Shown piece after piece: positions 17,466 to 30,551 of a stretch of DNA of 64,000 nucleotides. Source of the DNA: Blepharisma stoltei (Eukaryota > Ciliophora > Heterotrichea > Heterotrichida > Blepharismidae); contig CAJZBQ010000034.1 in NCBI GenBank assembly GCA_914767885.1, positions 352,501-416,500 of the forward strand, in the 5' to 3' direction. The translations under genes and the position numbers were made by a program. Positions within the stretch are counted from its first letter, which is position 1; every line of letters begins with the position of its first letter. The notes beneath the pieces were generated by a model. The model was not told where the DNA came from. It saw only the letters and a list, made by a program, of their open reading frames with translations, and made no database searches.

Positions 17466-18499
17466 CTAATGGAAATGAATAACCCTTCTGTCATGCAAGG
17501 GTTTAATTTCCCTGTTGTTTCCTTTCCCGTTTGCAAAATTCGGGTTATGGCTCCAATTTTGCCTGAAAAAATCAAGTTGGTCGATACTGATTGAATACAA
17601 GTTCGACATCAAAAACCACAAAACTCCTTGTAAAAGGGGTGGGGTGGTAAGAGAGCCTTCATATAGATACAATTCCATTTTGTCCTTTGGAATTAAGACC
17701 TGGAGGTCAATCAGGCTTAGGCATTCATGGCTTTGGATGACCTGGTCAAGGAAAGGGTTCCTAGTCCCATCTACCTTGAATAAAAACCCAATTACTGACA
17801 TATTGTGAGGCTTGCCTCTTTCTTGATGGACTATATGCAGTTCTAAGTCATGTCTTTCACTGTTAATTATCCTTATCTATATTAAATATATTTTAAATAA
17901 TGATGATAAAATTACCTAATTTTGTATAAAAATAAAAAAAAATAATAATGAGCCAATATAGTTCTTGAGAAGGGTAATAAATGTTCTGCAGGAGAGTGGA
18001 AGTGGAACTGAAGCACGTCAAAGATCCTTTTATCTTCCGTCAAAGAGTTAACTGTCATTGACCCAAACTCTCCTTGCACCAAAAAGGTTTTCGTGGTGAA
18101 TTTTCCTTTCACAACCAATGGCTTATAATCGGTTCTGATAGGATGGAAGGACTCTTTCAATATTTCAGAACTTTTAAAAGTGACGTGCGGTTCGATATTT
18201 ATTGGTGACTGATAGTTCCCAGGCTGACACATGCTATCTCATTCTTCCTCTGCTTTGCCGTAATGCCAGCAACTCTCGTGGGGAATTTCGCCTTTCTCAG
18301 TCTCATGCTCGCCTAAGTTCTGGAGAAGCTTTTCTACATGCTGCTTCTCATGTGGGCATTTGAAATGCTCATGGGCTAGTAACCCGGTCAGGGTTTGGAA
18401 TTTTCTGCTTGAAAAGGATCTCAAAAGAGGACGGACAAATAGTGGTAAACGCAACATATTTATTGTTATCTGCAGCATATTTATTGTTGTTAAAAGCAT
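17466..18499 (-). CDS. Alpha-carbonic anhydrase 1, likely mitochondrial (one IES)
   Basis: Zinc enzyme interconverting CO2 and bicarbonate; 307 residues after IES removal. The N-terminus, especially from MLRLPLFVRPLLRSFSSRKF, is Arg/Ser/Leu-rich without acidic residues, like a mitochondrial targeting peptide. Core: QSPINI, zinc ligands in QFHFHSPAEH and, after the IES, ELHIVH; SLTTPPL substrate-pocket motif. Trp at the domain start (EEEWDSM) is UGA coded. Removing 17870-17979 restores AEHLINSERHDLELH, matching the neighbouring paralog AEHLINGNRHDLELH. Tandem with the second carbonic anhydrase upstream, same strand. Several closely spaced Met codons make the exact start uncertain. Confidence 0.93.
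17870..17979. other. IES (110 bp) in carbonic anhydrase 1
   Basis: TA at 17868-17869 and 17978-17979. AT-rich with a long A run. It separates zinc ligand motif HFHSPAEH from HDLELHIVH. The uninterrupted paralog 1 kb away confirms the join exactly. Confidence 0.94.
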
Positions 18500-18701
18500 A
18501 AAAAAACGAATAATTCCAGAAGGTCTGTAATGGCGAGATTATTTATTTGTAATTAATCATCTATTTCTGTAACAGAAAACTCAAAAACTCAAAAGAAAAA
18601 TTGTTTTTGTTTAAGAAATCGTTTTTGTGGGTACTTATTGAGACCGATTTACGATCTTGTGGATAGATAATCGACTTTTTCGACTTTGAAAAGACAATTA
18701 G

Positions 18702-19580
18702 TTAATTAAAATAGACTATTGATCTGTCATTCAAGGGTTGGGCTTCCCTGTAATTTCCTTTACCCCCTACAAATTCAGGATTCTTCAGCCACCTCCTTGC
18801 AAAGAAATCGAGCTGATCAGCACTTAATGAATTTACCCTAGAGCTAACAAACCATAGCACTGTCTCAAACAGCGGCGGAGTTGTAAGTGAGCCTTCGTAG
18901 TAGTATAAGCCCATGTCCTTTTCTATGATTTGATATAGATCAATCTCAGTTTTATGCTCAGTGCTCTCCATCACAGTGTCGATAAATGCATTTCGCTTTC
19001 CATCATTTTTAAAAAGAATCCCTATAACTAGCAAATTAGAATGTTCTTTTTCCTTATGGACAATATGTAGCTCTAAATCATGCCGATTGCCATTAATTAA
19101 ATGCTCAGCAGGAGAATGGAAATGAAATTGAGCGACATTGAATTTTCGAGGCTCTTTATTGTTAGGAGATTTCAATGATAAGCCTCCAAAGTCTCCTTTG
19201 ATATGAAGAGTTTTAGAATTAAATTTTCCTTTTTTTATGTGAGGAGAATAGTGAAATTCAAGAGGGTAGAAATTTTCTTTTAAAATATTTGAGGCATTAA
19301 TAATTGACCCAGAGTCTATATTGATAGGAGATTGATGCTTTCCTGGGTGGAATAATTCTTTTCATTCTGATTCTTCGTCTTTTATGCCGTAATTTCATTC
19401 ATCCTCTTCTGGAAAATCTCCTTTTTGGGTCTTATGACTATCAAGTCCTTTAAGAAGCTTTTCTGGAGCGTCTTGGTCCATATTTTCGCTTGATGCTTCA
19501 GGAAGGACAATAGAATCTAGCTGCTTTTTTTTATGATCTGAGCCAAACAGCCAATGACAGCAGTTTCGGATCCAGCTCAT
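18702..19580 (-). CDS. Alpha-carbonic anhydrase 2 (tandem paralog)
   Basis: 292 residues, uninterrupted, same fold and order as its neighbour: QSPINI, QFHFHSPAEH and LELHIVH zinc ligands, SLTTPPL. The N-terminus (MSWIRNCCHWLFGSDHKKKQ) lacks the Arg/Ser-rich presequence of the first paralog, and its Cys pair could be acylated, so a different location is likely. Two UGA Trp codons precede the catalytic core (EEDEWNYGIKDEESEWKELF). About 200 bp separates the two genes, fitting a local tandem duplication. Stop TAA. Confidence 0.94.
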
Positions 19581-20143
19581 TTCCGTTAATTTAATAATTA
19601 CTTGGTTATTAAACTACAAAATTTACCTTAAGATAAGGGCAATTTTTAGCATTATTCAGAAATACAAAGCTCCAGAATATGAAACTCGCAATTTTTACGC
19701 TAGCATTTGTGGATCTACAGCCTAGAGGTGAGGGTAAAGAAGCTACAAGTGTAGATGGGACGAATATGATATTTTATAAAAAAAATACACTTATTTTATT
19801 AGAAAATAAAACATTTTGTTTGCTAGTCAAGGAAAAAAATAAATTGAGATCTATGATAGCTCATTATTTGATATTTGGATAAAATATAGCTAATAAACAT
19901 CATAATCTAATTTCTCCAAAATATGAAGTTAAGGCTGCAGAGTAAAAGAGTTTTCTGCATTGATATTCTATTTAGCAATATTAGATATTTATAAAAATTT
20001 CCTGAGCAAGATTAGCAACCTTTTTAAGCAATCTGTCATAGAAAAAAATCACCGAAAGGAAAATTATATACTATTAATACCCAGAGCAAAAATTCATAGA
20101 GCCAAGTTTTCTTTTCAATTAAGTATAGAAATTAGTTAATTAA
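19581..20143. other. Intergenic between carbonic anhydrase 2 and the CDK 3' end
   Basis: AT-rich. A 67-codon frame at 19679-19882 has no recognisable similarity and unconvincing composition in its second half. No RNA gene or MITE is seen. Confidence 0.45.
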
Positions 20144-21725
<1,582 letters not shown>

Positions 21726-21764
21726 AATAATTTAATTATTTTGTATTTTAGAAACATTAGAAAA

Positions 21765-22595
21765 TTAATTGGAAAAATTATTTTTTTCATCTGCTTTTTC
21801 GTCATTAAAAATCCCTTTCGTCTCTTTTCCACATACAAAGCATTTTGTATTCTCTGAGTACTTCTCTATTGCACATTTATAGCAAAATTTATGGCTGCAT
21901 TGTGTAATCACTGGGTCTTTATACTCTTCTTGGCATATAGGGCATTTTTCTTCTTTATTTTCTTCAGAGCTTATTTCATAATTTTCTTCATCAGACACAT
22001 TTTCTCCATACGCTTTTTTCCTTTTTTTTTCTTGTTCTTCAGTCCATTCTTTTTCAAGTTCCCATCCTGTTTTATAGTTGCTTCGGTCATGGATAAAAAT
22101 GCAGCCATCACCATACCCACAGTATCCAGAAATTTTTCAGTCTTTGCATATGCCATACGAATAATCAAACCTACAGGTTGCTCTGATATTAGAAGGAGCT
22201 CGTATAGGGCCTAGAGAGCCTGTGAATTTAGATGCATAAATGTTGCCTTCACTTTTTTCAGCGTAGATAGGATAAGAGCTTTGGCCACGATAATAGTCAG
22301 TGCTGAGCTCTCCTGAGTTTATTAGACGGCTGATTTCAAGGTTTTTTACTGCTTTGCTGCGTCCTTCTTCACCTTTGTCGAGGTCAAGCTGCAGCTCTCT
22401 TGTAGCGTCATCTTGTGTCAGCTGGCGGATTCCTGTAGAATCTTTGAAATTTAATTCATCCATAATTTCTGATTTAGCTTGCTGGTTTTCTTGGGTTTTA
22501 TGTTTTTCTATTTTTGGCTTTTTTATTAAAACAGGCTCTTCTTCTGGAGTTGTGTCAATTATAGGCTTATTCCTTTTTTCCCTTTTTTGGAACAT
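21765..22595 (-). CDS. CCCH + RING spliceosomal factor (RNF113A/Cwc24-like)
   Basis: 276 residues. Low-complexity charged N-terminus, then the CCCH zinc finger in CRFDYSYGICKDWKISGYCG with GDGCIFIHDRSNYKTGWELE, the signature of RNF113/Cwc24, whose Trp is UGA encoded (about 22137). Then a C-terminal C3HC4 RING: CPICQEEY, CSHKFCYKCAIEKY, CFVCG. Cwc24 homologs join the spliceosome around the first catalytic step, and the RING may act as a ubiquitin ligase. No IES or intron. The gene is divergent from VPS28 with about 95 bp between starts, so the promoters are probably shared. Confidence 0.93.
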
Positions 22596-22691
22596 TTATA
22601 ATAATTTTGATGAGGTTTGTATACGATTTTTATAAAATCGTATTTAAATAGTGAATAAATAAATCAATAGCTAATCTTATTGTAGTAAAAT

Positions 22692-23300
22692 ATGGAAGTC
22701 ACCCTGAGCCCTGAAGAGAAATCAATATTCGAAAACGAGGCCATCATATACTCCATCATCAGAACTCTTGAGCCGCTTGAAAAGGCTTACCTTAATGAAA
22801 AAATTTCCGAAGACGAATATCATACCTTATGCAAAAGACTTATAAATCAATATAAAACCATTTCTGACAGCTTAGATCAAAGCTACCCTGGGCTGCTCCC
22901 ATTCATGCAGAAATACCAGCTTGATACTTCATGTCGACTTGCTTTAAAACGGCTTCAGGTTGGAATGACAGCTGCAGAAATCCACGGTGGCAGCGATGCT
23001 CCACAGATGAGTGTCATCATCAATGCAACCCAAAGTTTGATCACAGCGAACAATGCATTGCAGCTTAATATTACTACAGTTGACCAATTGCAGCCACTTA
23101 TACAAGAAGTCGTGACTTGTCTGGGAAGAGTTAAAGGGGTTCCAGCAAGCTTTACAGGGAGTGCTAAAATGCAGGACTGGCTGAGGACGCTTTCATCAAT
23201 GAGGGCTTATGATAGTTTGAGCGAAGAACAAGGCAGACAGCTGGAATTTGATATTGATCAAGCTTATAGAGATTTCAAGCAATGTATGGATCGGTCTTAA
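22692..23300 (+). CDS. VPS28: VPS28, ESCRT-I subunit
   Basis: 202 residues, the usual VPS28 length. The N-terminal core-binding region has the family pattern around LEPLEKAYLNEKISEDEYHTL and CKRLINQYK; the C-terminal four-helix domain spans LITANNALQLNITTVDQLQP to AYRDFKQCM. It functions in sorting ubiquitinated cargo into multivesicular bodies. Complete, with no UGA codons, introns or IESs; TAA stop. Lies head-to-head with the RNF113-like gene. Confidence 0.95.
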   Translation: MEVTLSPEEKSIFENEAIIYSIIRTLEPLEKAYLNEKISEDEYHTLCKRLINQYKTISDSLDQSYPGLLPFMQKYQLDTSCRLALKRLQVGMTAAEIHGGSDAPQMSVIINATQSLITANNALQLNITTVDQLQPLIQEVVTCLGRVKGVPASFTGSAKMQDWLRTLSSMRAYDSLSEEQGRQLEFDIDQAYRDFKQCMDRS

Positions 23301-23465
23301 TATAATTTGATTTCACTAAACCATGATTTTAGCGTTAAAATATAGGAAATTTGAATTCCCACTATGAGGAATTATATACAGGTTTATATTAATTTTTTTC
23401 AGGTTATACAAAATACCAATGCTATATTTATATTAAAAAATATAAAATTTCTCAATAAAATTTAA

Positions 23466-25645
23466 ATGGCAAATTTAAGCATAAGCAAAGAAAAGACAAT
23501 CAGACTAATCTTGCAATATCTCGAAACTAATGATTTCTACAGGTCTGTAATAGAGGTAGAAAAAGACACAAAAATAAGGCTGAGAAAATACGGAAAAGAA
23601 ATCGACTTTTTTTATGATCTCATCACAGATGGCCGCTTTGATGATGCAGAAATTTTTATTACCCCTCTGCAAGAGCGAAGCATCAAAGACTACGAAAAAG
23701 TTTTATTTTCAATTAAAAAAAGCAAGTTTTTAGAGACACTTGAGACTTCTATAGATCCAAAGCTTGATGATCTGACAAAATTAATTAAGGATATTGAAAC
23801 CATTTCAAGTAAAGAAGATTTTGATCATTTATGCCAAATACTAAGCATGAATAAGTTAGCAGACCACCCAGATTATGCTGATTGGGATATTTGAAAAGGG
23901 AGGCTAAATTGTTTTAATGAATGCTTATTAAATTTATCTGAAATTTATCCAATTTTGCTAGACGAGCTACCTAAAACTACACTCATAGAGCTGCTTGGGA
24001 ATTTAGAAGACGAACAAGTCTCTGAGGAATGTGCAAGTGTCAGAATTTCTAAAGAAAGTGAAAGCCAAGAGACAGCAAGCTATAAAACGTCACAGAATAT
24101 TTTAGAAAAAATGAGTGGGAAGCCAGAGCTCGCTCTTGCAATTTCAATCAATAGCCCTGTATCTCGAAAAAAAAGCAAAAAAGTTTCTTTTGTCGCTGTC
24201 GCAGACAATGATGAGAATTCTGAAGATGAATCTAAAAAATTTATTATTGATGAACTTGACCCTGATTCTCCAGGCGATGAACATTCACTTAGCGAGTACT
24301 CCCCAGAGCCTGCTAAAAACACTGCACAAGATTTAATGAACAATTTTAGCCCAGCTTCATTAAAAGAAGTAGCAAGAATTGAAGACTCGAAACCAATTCG
24401 ATGCTCAGTCTTTAATGTGACAGGGGATTATTTTGCATTGGGAACGAATACAAACTCTATAAGGGTTTGCTCAATGCATAATATTGTAGATGGGCTTATG
24501 TATGATGAACACCAAGGCAGAGAACAATACATAGATGTCGTTTTCGAGCTAAGGCGGCCATTTATAGGCTCAGTGTATTGTATTGATTGGTCTCGATCAG
24601 AATCACAAATAGCTGCAGGCTATAGTGATAAAAAAATATATATTTAATACAACAAAATTAAAAATAAGCATCAATTTTCTGTATTATTCTATGAGAATAT
24701 TAGGATTATCATAAAAATATTTATATTTCTATTCGTTTTACTAGGTATAAGAATTTTGCATTGTCCAGACTTTTTAACTCTTCAGGAAACTCAATCACAG
24801 ACAGTTTTATATGAAGAAGGTAAATTTTTGACTGGAGATGGCGAATTACCAGAAATAAGAGAAACGCTATTGCAGGGCCACCAAGATATAGTAAGGACTG
24901 TATGCTTTAATCCTACTGACGATTCAATTCTTTTAAGTGGAGGAAATAATGAAGGGGATATTAAAATATGGAACACAGAAACCTCACAATGTATTCAACG
25001 ACTGCAAGGCCATAAAGGCTCAATTTTTCAAATTGCGGCTGAAGGAAAAGGGTCGTATTTTGTATCTGTGGGTACAGACAGAACTTTAAAGCTATGAGAT
25101 ATCAGAAGCAATAAATGCCAAATGAGTATTCTGGGAGAGTCATATGCAGAAATGACTTCAGTTGCCCTTATAAATTCAACAGCACAGCTAAGGACTGAAA
25201 CTAAAGATAAAATTGCTAATATATGCTATATTTAGTTTAAAATTATAATAATGATTTATATGAAAAATAAAAGTTTTATACAGTTTTCAAGACAATATTT
25301 TTAAAAAGGAGTACCAATACAACTCCTCAAGCTCCAAAACAAAATTTAGCAGCTGTTGGACATGCAGATGGGATGGTTACACTTTGGGATATAAATGCTG
25401 GGAAGCTGTTTAATAAATACAGCTACCACTTAGCTGAGTGCCGAGGGGTTGATTTTTCAGCTGATAGAAAATGGCTTGTATCATGCTCTTTTGATAGAAG
25501 CATAAAAGTCCTTGACATGGCAAATGGAACAACTTATCGGCTGGAGTATCATGATGACAGAGTTGTATCAGTCCGTTGGCATCCTTATTTGCCAATTTTA
25601 GTTTCTACTTCTGCTGATAAAACTGCAAGAATATTTTGTCCTTAA
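23466..25645 (+). CDS. LisH-CTLH-WD40 protein (WDR47-like), two IESs
   Basis: 661 residues after excision. LisH (TIRLILQYLETNDFYRSVIEVEKDT) and CTLH (FYDLITDGRFDDAEIFITPL) at the N-terminus resemble WDR47 and related microtubule/E3 scaffolds. An acidic, Ser-rich linker follows, then about seven WD40 repeats. UGA encodes structural Trp residues, e.g. RTLKLWDIRSNKC (25095-25097) and DIWKGRLNC (about 23893). The last repeat ends TSADKTARIFCP at TAA. IESs at 24639-24749 and 25231-25313 sit inside WD repeats. It could be a cytoskeletal or ubiquitin-ligase scaffold; the choice is open. Confidence 0.85.
24639..24749. other. IES (111 bp) in the WD40 gene
   Basis: TA at 24637-24638 and 24748-24749, with tandem TA at both ends. 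Removal gives GYSDKKI|RILHCPDFLTL in frame. Confidence 0.88.
25231..25313. other. IES (83 bp) in the WD40 gene
   Basis: TA at 25229-25230 and 25312-25313. Removal gives KIANICY|TNTTPQAPKQNLAAVGH. An alternative pair of TAs gives a join two residues shorter, so the exact boundary is uncertain by a few bases. Confidence 0.8.
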
Positions 25646-25811
25646 TGTTTATTAATGAAGTTTTTTGCCTTAAGTTCTTAATTAATGCAAAGGAAATTAT
25701 ATGTTTATTTGTGGAAAAAATATTTTGTTCATAATAAATAGAAATTTATCTATAAATTTAGGGTTTGGCTTTTATAATAAAATATTCAATTATGACATAT
25801 ATTATATAAAA

Positions 25812-27234
25812 ATGGTTTATGTAACCAAAAGTTTTGGCTATATAATCCAAGCGCTGCTGATTTTTATGATCCATTTGATGGTTTACTACGAAACAAATGT
25901 AATTTAAATTCAGCCCATCAAAGAAATGCTTGACGAATTTTCTGACTACGAAAACCTATTTAATTACATCACAGGGTGGCCGATTTATATTTTTGTCATG
26001 ATTAACTACATATTAGCCTGCACAATGCACCCGGGAAAAATTAGAGAAAACTGGGAATTATGCTATAATTATCCTAAATCTCAAGTTACTTATTGTGAAG
26101 CCTGCAAGGTAGTAAAACCTCCAAGATCATGGCATTGTGTAAGATGCGGGTTTTGTGTTGTAAAAAGAGATCATCACTGCGATTTTACTAACCAATGTGT
26201 GGGGTATGGGAATATTAAGCCTTTTACCTTTTTTTGCATTTTTGGCTTTATTGGATGTGCACAATTTTTGGTGAGAAGTCTCCAATACTCTTATCATTGG
26301 ATAAATGATGATTTATATTTATTAAAAAAATATGATTTATTGCATTAGCAATTATCTTCAATTTTCTATAAAATAAAAGAATTAATTTAATTAGAAAGGT
26401 AAAGAGTCTATTTAAGTGGATATAGAATGTGTAAAAGCTTATTCAAAGACTTATATGATTTTTCTTTGGTTTCTTATGTATGTTGTATTAGCGTTTGCTT
26501 TGTTTTTAACATAGATAAAATGGCATTCGGTTCGAGAGAAATTAGCTCTGCTAATTTTCTCTCCCTCATGGAATTTTATTTATAGGGTTAGGCTTTCGCT
26601 CGAAGACTTCTGGACAGCAATAGCGGTTTAACTCTGGAGATAACCAGAGGAACCACTCCTCAGTCCACTCAAGATTTCGGGCTTTTACCTCTCAGCACAT
26701 CCCCATGGGAGGATGACCCTTAGGCGGAACACGCGCAGGAGCTGAGTCGAGCGACAAGGGCGACGGCAACGCGCCGGGTGAGACGTGCAGCAAGGCCGGT
26801 GAAGCAGGAGTTGATAGAAGGCTTGGACGGGGCTGACCCGTGCCAAGATGGCTCGCCTACGTCATCAGTTTTGCCATAGGCCCTTTTGGGCTGCGGCACT
26901 AGAGACACCTTAAACACCAGATAATTAAGTCAGTAAGTAAGCTTTGTTTTTAACTACTATTACAAAGCGAATAATTATGAATGTGTTGTATAACACAACA
27001 ACACTTGAGCAAATGGTCATAGCAGATGGAGCATTAAGACCATGTGAATTTATAACAGTAGAAAACAATGCTTTTGATTTAGGAGAAATTCCAAATTGGG
27101 TGCAAAGCTTCGGCATAAATCCATTGCTGTGGTTTTGGCCTATATCTCCAAGCCGAAATGGAGTTACTCTGGGGCCGTTTTTCAATTATTTAGAGGCGCT
27201 ATTTGATGCTAAATATCATATGAAAATGATTTAG
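25812..27234 (+). CDS. DHHC-type protein S-acyltransferase, one intron, one IES, one SINE-like insertion
   Basis: 292 residues after processing. TM1-2 hydrophobic segments precede the cysteine-rich domain CEACKVVKPPRSWHCVRCG and the catalytic VKRDHHCDFTNQCVG (DHHC intact; usual P-W after it is D-F here). TM3-4 follow, then the C-terminal GALRPCEFITVENNAFDLG...NWVQSFG. It palmitoylates membrane proteins, typically in Golgi or plasma membrane. A 15-nt intron GTAATTTAAATTCAG (25899-25913) restores ETN|PIKEMLDEF. An IES (26340-26424) and a retroposon (26511-26940) interrupt TM3-4; after all removals the length is a multiple of three. Confidence 0.9.
26340..26424. other. IES (85 bp) in the DHHC gene
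   Basis: TA at 26338-26339 and 26423-26424. Removal gives LLKKYDL|ECVKAYSKTYMIFLWF in frame, skipping three stops. Confidence 0.8.
26511..26940 (+). mobile_element. SINE-like retroposon in the DHHC gene, 14-bp TSD
   Basis: 430 bp flanked by GCTTTGTTTTTAAC (26497-26510 and 26941-26954). GC-rich interior; 3' end ATAATTAAGTCAGTAAGTAA. The 5' end begins ATAGATAAAATGGC and folds into nested hairpins (outer arms 26511-26521 with 26573-26583; inner 26534-26546 with 26550-26563). Removal with one TSD restores FALFLTTITKRII. The duplication includes a TA, so TA excision is possible here. Confidence 0.9.
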
Positions 27235-30077
27235 ATAGGATTTGGCAAAACACAGTCTAATTAATTAAAAATAAAAAGAAATAATTATTGACTCACCCAA
27301 TTTAAATTGGAAGAAAAATCTTGTTCAAAAAAATTATATTTAAAATTTTCTACAAATGTTTTTAAAAATCTTAAAAAAATAAATTGAATTCACTTTGAAT
27401 TTAATTTATTTTATGAAGAATAATTAAAAAATTATCAATTATTTTGAAAAACTTTTTAAATAAAATTCTACTTGCATTTATCAGATCAAAACTAATTTTA
27501 TAAAAAATTAGTTTTTCATCGTTAAAATTTACTTATTAAAAAAAAAAATTTTCCAATTAAAGTGGCAAAAAACGCTGTTTTGTTCCAATTTAAACGAAGG
27601 GCGAGTGAGTAAATTAAATTAAAATTTTCATGGATTTTGTGTTTATTTTTCTTAATTGCAAAGAAATGCTTTTGAAGATTCATGCTTCATTTAATCTAGC
27701 TCTAAACTTAGATTTTTCTACCTCGTGATTGCTTCTTTAGTTTCAGCTATTTCTTATCTATATTAACTATTTGTATATTTATCAGGACTGCAGAAATGTT
27801 TTTTATAGCAGTTATTAAGATGAAAAATAAGCGGATATGTAACTGCGATGGTTTGCAATTTTTTATTAGATATAAGTATCTTGAAAGCATTATTTCAAGA
27901 TTGAGCTCTGAATTAAAATCCAATAATTTACAGATTGAATTAATTTTTAATAATTTCTTATTATTAATTAATAACGATTTATTACTTAATATAATTTAAA
28001 TGGTAAGATACCATTTTATTTTTTTTTTGCCTTTTTGATTAGTCATTTCCTTATTAAGAATATGCAAAGTTTTTATTTTTCCAAAGATTCTATTTCTATG
28101 CTCCTCTAAATATGTCAGAATAATATAGAAATATATCTTGTACTGCGCATTTTTCTCTAATATTTTGTGTGAAATTAAGATTGAGTTTAAATAATAATTC
28201 TTGCTTTAAATTCGTAATCTTTTATGCTTCATAAATATGCTTTCTTATGTCAAGATAGAATATTTTGCATGAAGAGTTGAATTTTTAGCAGGCCATAATG
28301 CTATTTCTTTAATTGGGATGTAGAAAGGAACCCAAATCTTATCAAAAAATTCAACAATTTTTAATTTAAGATTGGTTTCATTAAGCATTATGCTAGATTA
28401 TAGATAAGCTCACTGATAGGTACCCTTATTGAATCTTATAACTTTCCAATGATTCCTCGCTTACTTGCCAATTCGTATTGTACAGCATCGCGAAGGTTCA
28501 TCCTATAGTGAAGGCCTACATCATAAACGACAACCAATAGGGTTGTGTCATAGTGCTAGCGTCTAATATAAAATTTAAAGGTTGAATTTTCTCGCCAGCA
28601 GTCGAAAAATAGAAAACTTGAGATATTGAGCTAAAAACTTTCTCTATTGGCCAAGGTGCATCCTCTGACACTGCTCAAAGCTCCATTTCCAGCCTTATGT
28701 CCCATTTCCTCATCAGGAAAAAACCGTTCCAAAAATGAGTCCTAGCAGATCATTAACATTACTTTATTGAGTAGCTCCAGGTTATCCCCCTCCACCATAA
28801 TTCATGACTGCTTGCAGTCTGGCTATTGGCTATGCTTCTCCAGAAATGGGCTCGCACACTAAATGCCTTGCCTCACACTTGACTTGGGTTGACCTTCTAG
28901 AAATTTCGAAAAACGAAATTTCTGGCCATGTGTGACCAAAATGGAGTTCGTTGCACAGGTGCAATTCCGGTATCACGCTAGGAAATTCCCCAATTTATCT
29001 TAAAGACTTTCCTGGCTTTTCCCTTTCTGACATCTGCATCCATCTTCCCCAGAGGAAAAAAACCTTGACCTGGAATGAGCTTACGGTCGACCTAATCCGA
29101 CATTGCACTACACCAAGCCAAGTAAAGCCTGGCCTGATATCCATTAGTGAACACCATCCTCTCTTCTGCAAGGGTCCCTGGATCGCACCAACTATAGGTG
29201 GCCCTGCCTGATCTGCTCAGCATTACTTCTCCATCTGCACTAGTTAAGCTTTGCAGAATCGAGACCTCAGATACTATCCTCTCTTCCTCAAGGTCCTAGG
29301 TCTCATCAAGTACAGTTACAGGAGCTAAGAGAGCGGTCGCCATTTTAATGATGGCTTCATTAAGCAGCTATTCAATAAGGCTAATAAGATTTTTATTAAT
29401 TCCAAAATGATTAACTCACCTTCTCCATTTTAGTTAAAACAATTTAATATCACTATTTTCTAAAATGTTTTAGAATATAGTTGATAAGCATTATAATTAA
29501 AATTTGCTCATTCCTATTTAATTTTAGCATCTTAGATTTTAAAATGCCTTATACTTAGACTTAATTAGATTATAGAAAAGCTTCCTGTCAGGATCCGAAG
29601 ACCTTATTCCCTGTGAAGCCCCTTCCCACTTCCGGCCCATCTCCCTCTGAGATAAAAACTTTGCATTGGAGTAAAGCCCGATGGAAATTAAAAATTAATA
29701 GAGACTATAAGAATCGCATTTATTATGATTTTTTTGCAATGCAGTATTATATAAGTTTTAAAGCACAAAATTTATAATTCGATTGGTGATACAATATTAA
29801 TTTCAACATAAAACTTTTTAAATTTCCTAGCCAAGAATTTATATCCTTATTAATTTTCAAATAAAAAATGGATTATCAATTTATCTTTCCTTCTAATTCA
29901 AAAAAACCATCTATTTATTAACTCTCCCTGTCAAAATCTGCTTATATCATCATTAAATATCCATTCATTTTTATCAATCAAAACAAGGAGAAGCCAAGAA
30001 TCCTTAATTTACCCAAAATGAATTAAATTAATCACAAAAAAAACTTTAACTTAAGTACAAAAACTTGAAAAAATCGA
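27235..30077. other. Gene-poor repeat block
   Basis: 2.8 kb without a recognisable gene. It contains a MITE family B copy (27288-27611), AT-rich sequence to about 28400, and GC-richer, non-coding blocks at about 28400-29340 and 29580-29690 whose composition resembles the retroposons in this window. A strong palindrome AGAAATTTCGAAAAACGAAA (about 28901-28925) has the same type of hairpin as the SINE 5' ends. A 67-codon frame at 27796 and an 86-codon frame at 28951 look spurious. This is probably germline-limited repetitive DNA. Confidence 0.5.
27288..27611. mobile_element. MITE family B copy (intergenic)
   Basis: Ends TTGACTCACCCAATTTAAAT / TTTAAACGAAGGGCGAGTGA are inverted repeats, with AATTTAAATTGGAA (left) and TTCCAATTTAAAC (right) as the family signature. 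The interior GAAAAATCTTGTTC...GCTGTTTTGTTCC matches copies at 51277 and 57988. Flanked by TA on both sides. Confidence 0.75.
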
Positions 30078-30374
30078 TTATTCATATCGAATTTCCGTTT
30101 TAATTCCTTCACTAGTTTTTTTATATGAATCTTGTGATAATTCTTGGTCTTCTTCTAGACTGGATTGGTCATGCTTTTCTGCGTTCACAACGATTCTGTA
30201 TATATTATTTAGAGTTTTCAGTTTCGCAATGACTCTTGAGTCCTCAGAAAGGTTACCTTTTGACTGAGCATGTTTTGACTCTTCACAAAGGGAGTGGTCT
30301 TTTTCTACCGATTCTGTCGTTTCTGGGCACAATTTTACTTTAATTTTTCCGCTCTTCGAACCAAAGCAACCCAT
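30078..30374 (-). CDS. Small MGC-type lipid-anchored protein, function unknown
   Basis: 98 residues beginning MGCFGSKSGKIKVK: Gly2 with Ser at 6 and Lys at 7 fits N-myristoylation, and Cys3 would be palmitoylated, so a membrane-anchored peripheral protein is likely. The remainder is charged (EDSRVIAKLKTLNNIYRIVV; SLEEDQELSQDSYKK) without a known domain. TAA stop. It lies isolated next to the repeat block. Short and unrecognised, but the N-terminal motif is hard to explain by chance. Confidence 0.65.
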   Translation of the reverse strand: MGCFGSKSGKIKVKLCPETTESVEKDHSLCEESKHAQSKGNLSEDSRVIAKLKTLNNIYRIVVNAEKHDQSSLEEDQELSQDSYKKTSEGIKTEIRYE

Positions 30375-30551
30375 TTATTTATATTTGTGGAAAAGATATT
30401 AGAAGTTATTTAGATCAACCAAAAGCCATAAAGAAAAGATTAGTTCATTATGAGAAAATGAATTAAATAAGCGCTATTAGTACATTTTAGGTATTTAAAT
30501 TTTAGAAGTTTCTAGTGGCTTTGAATTGATAATAATTCATATATAGCTGAG

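Noticed and set aside
19679-19882. 67-codon ORF beginning MKLAIFTLAFVDL
   Set aside because: Looks like a short signal-like start but the remainder is low-complexity in an AT-rich intergenic region; no support.
26384-26420. 18-nt intron GTAAAGAGTCTATTTAAG in the DHHC gene
   Set aside because: It does not restore the reading frame; the TA-bounded 85-bp IES does.
27796-27999. 67-codon ORF
   Set aside because: AT-rich, Asn/Leu-biased and no family signal; probably chance.
28951-29211. 86-codon ORF in the GC-rich block
   Set aside because: Composition follows the repeat block and no domain is recognised; likely a chance frame in a repeat.
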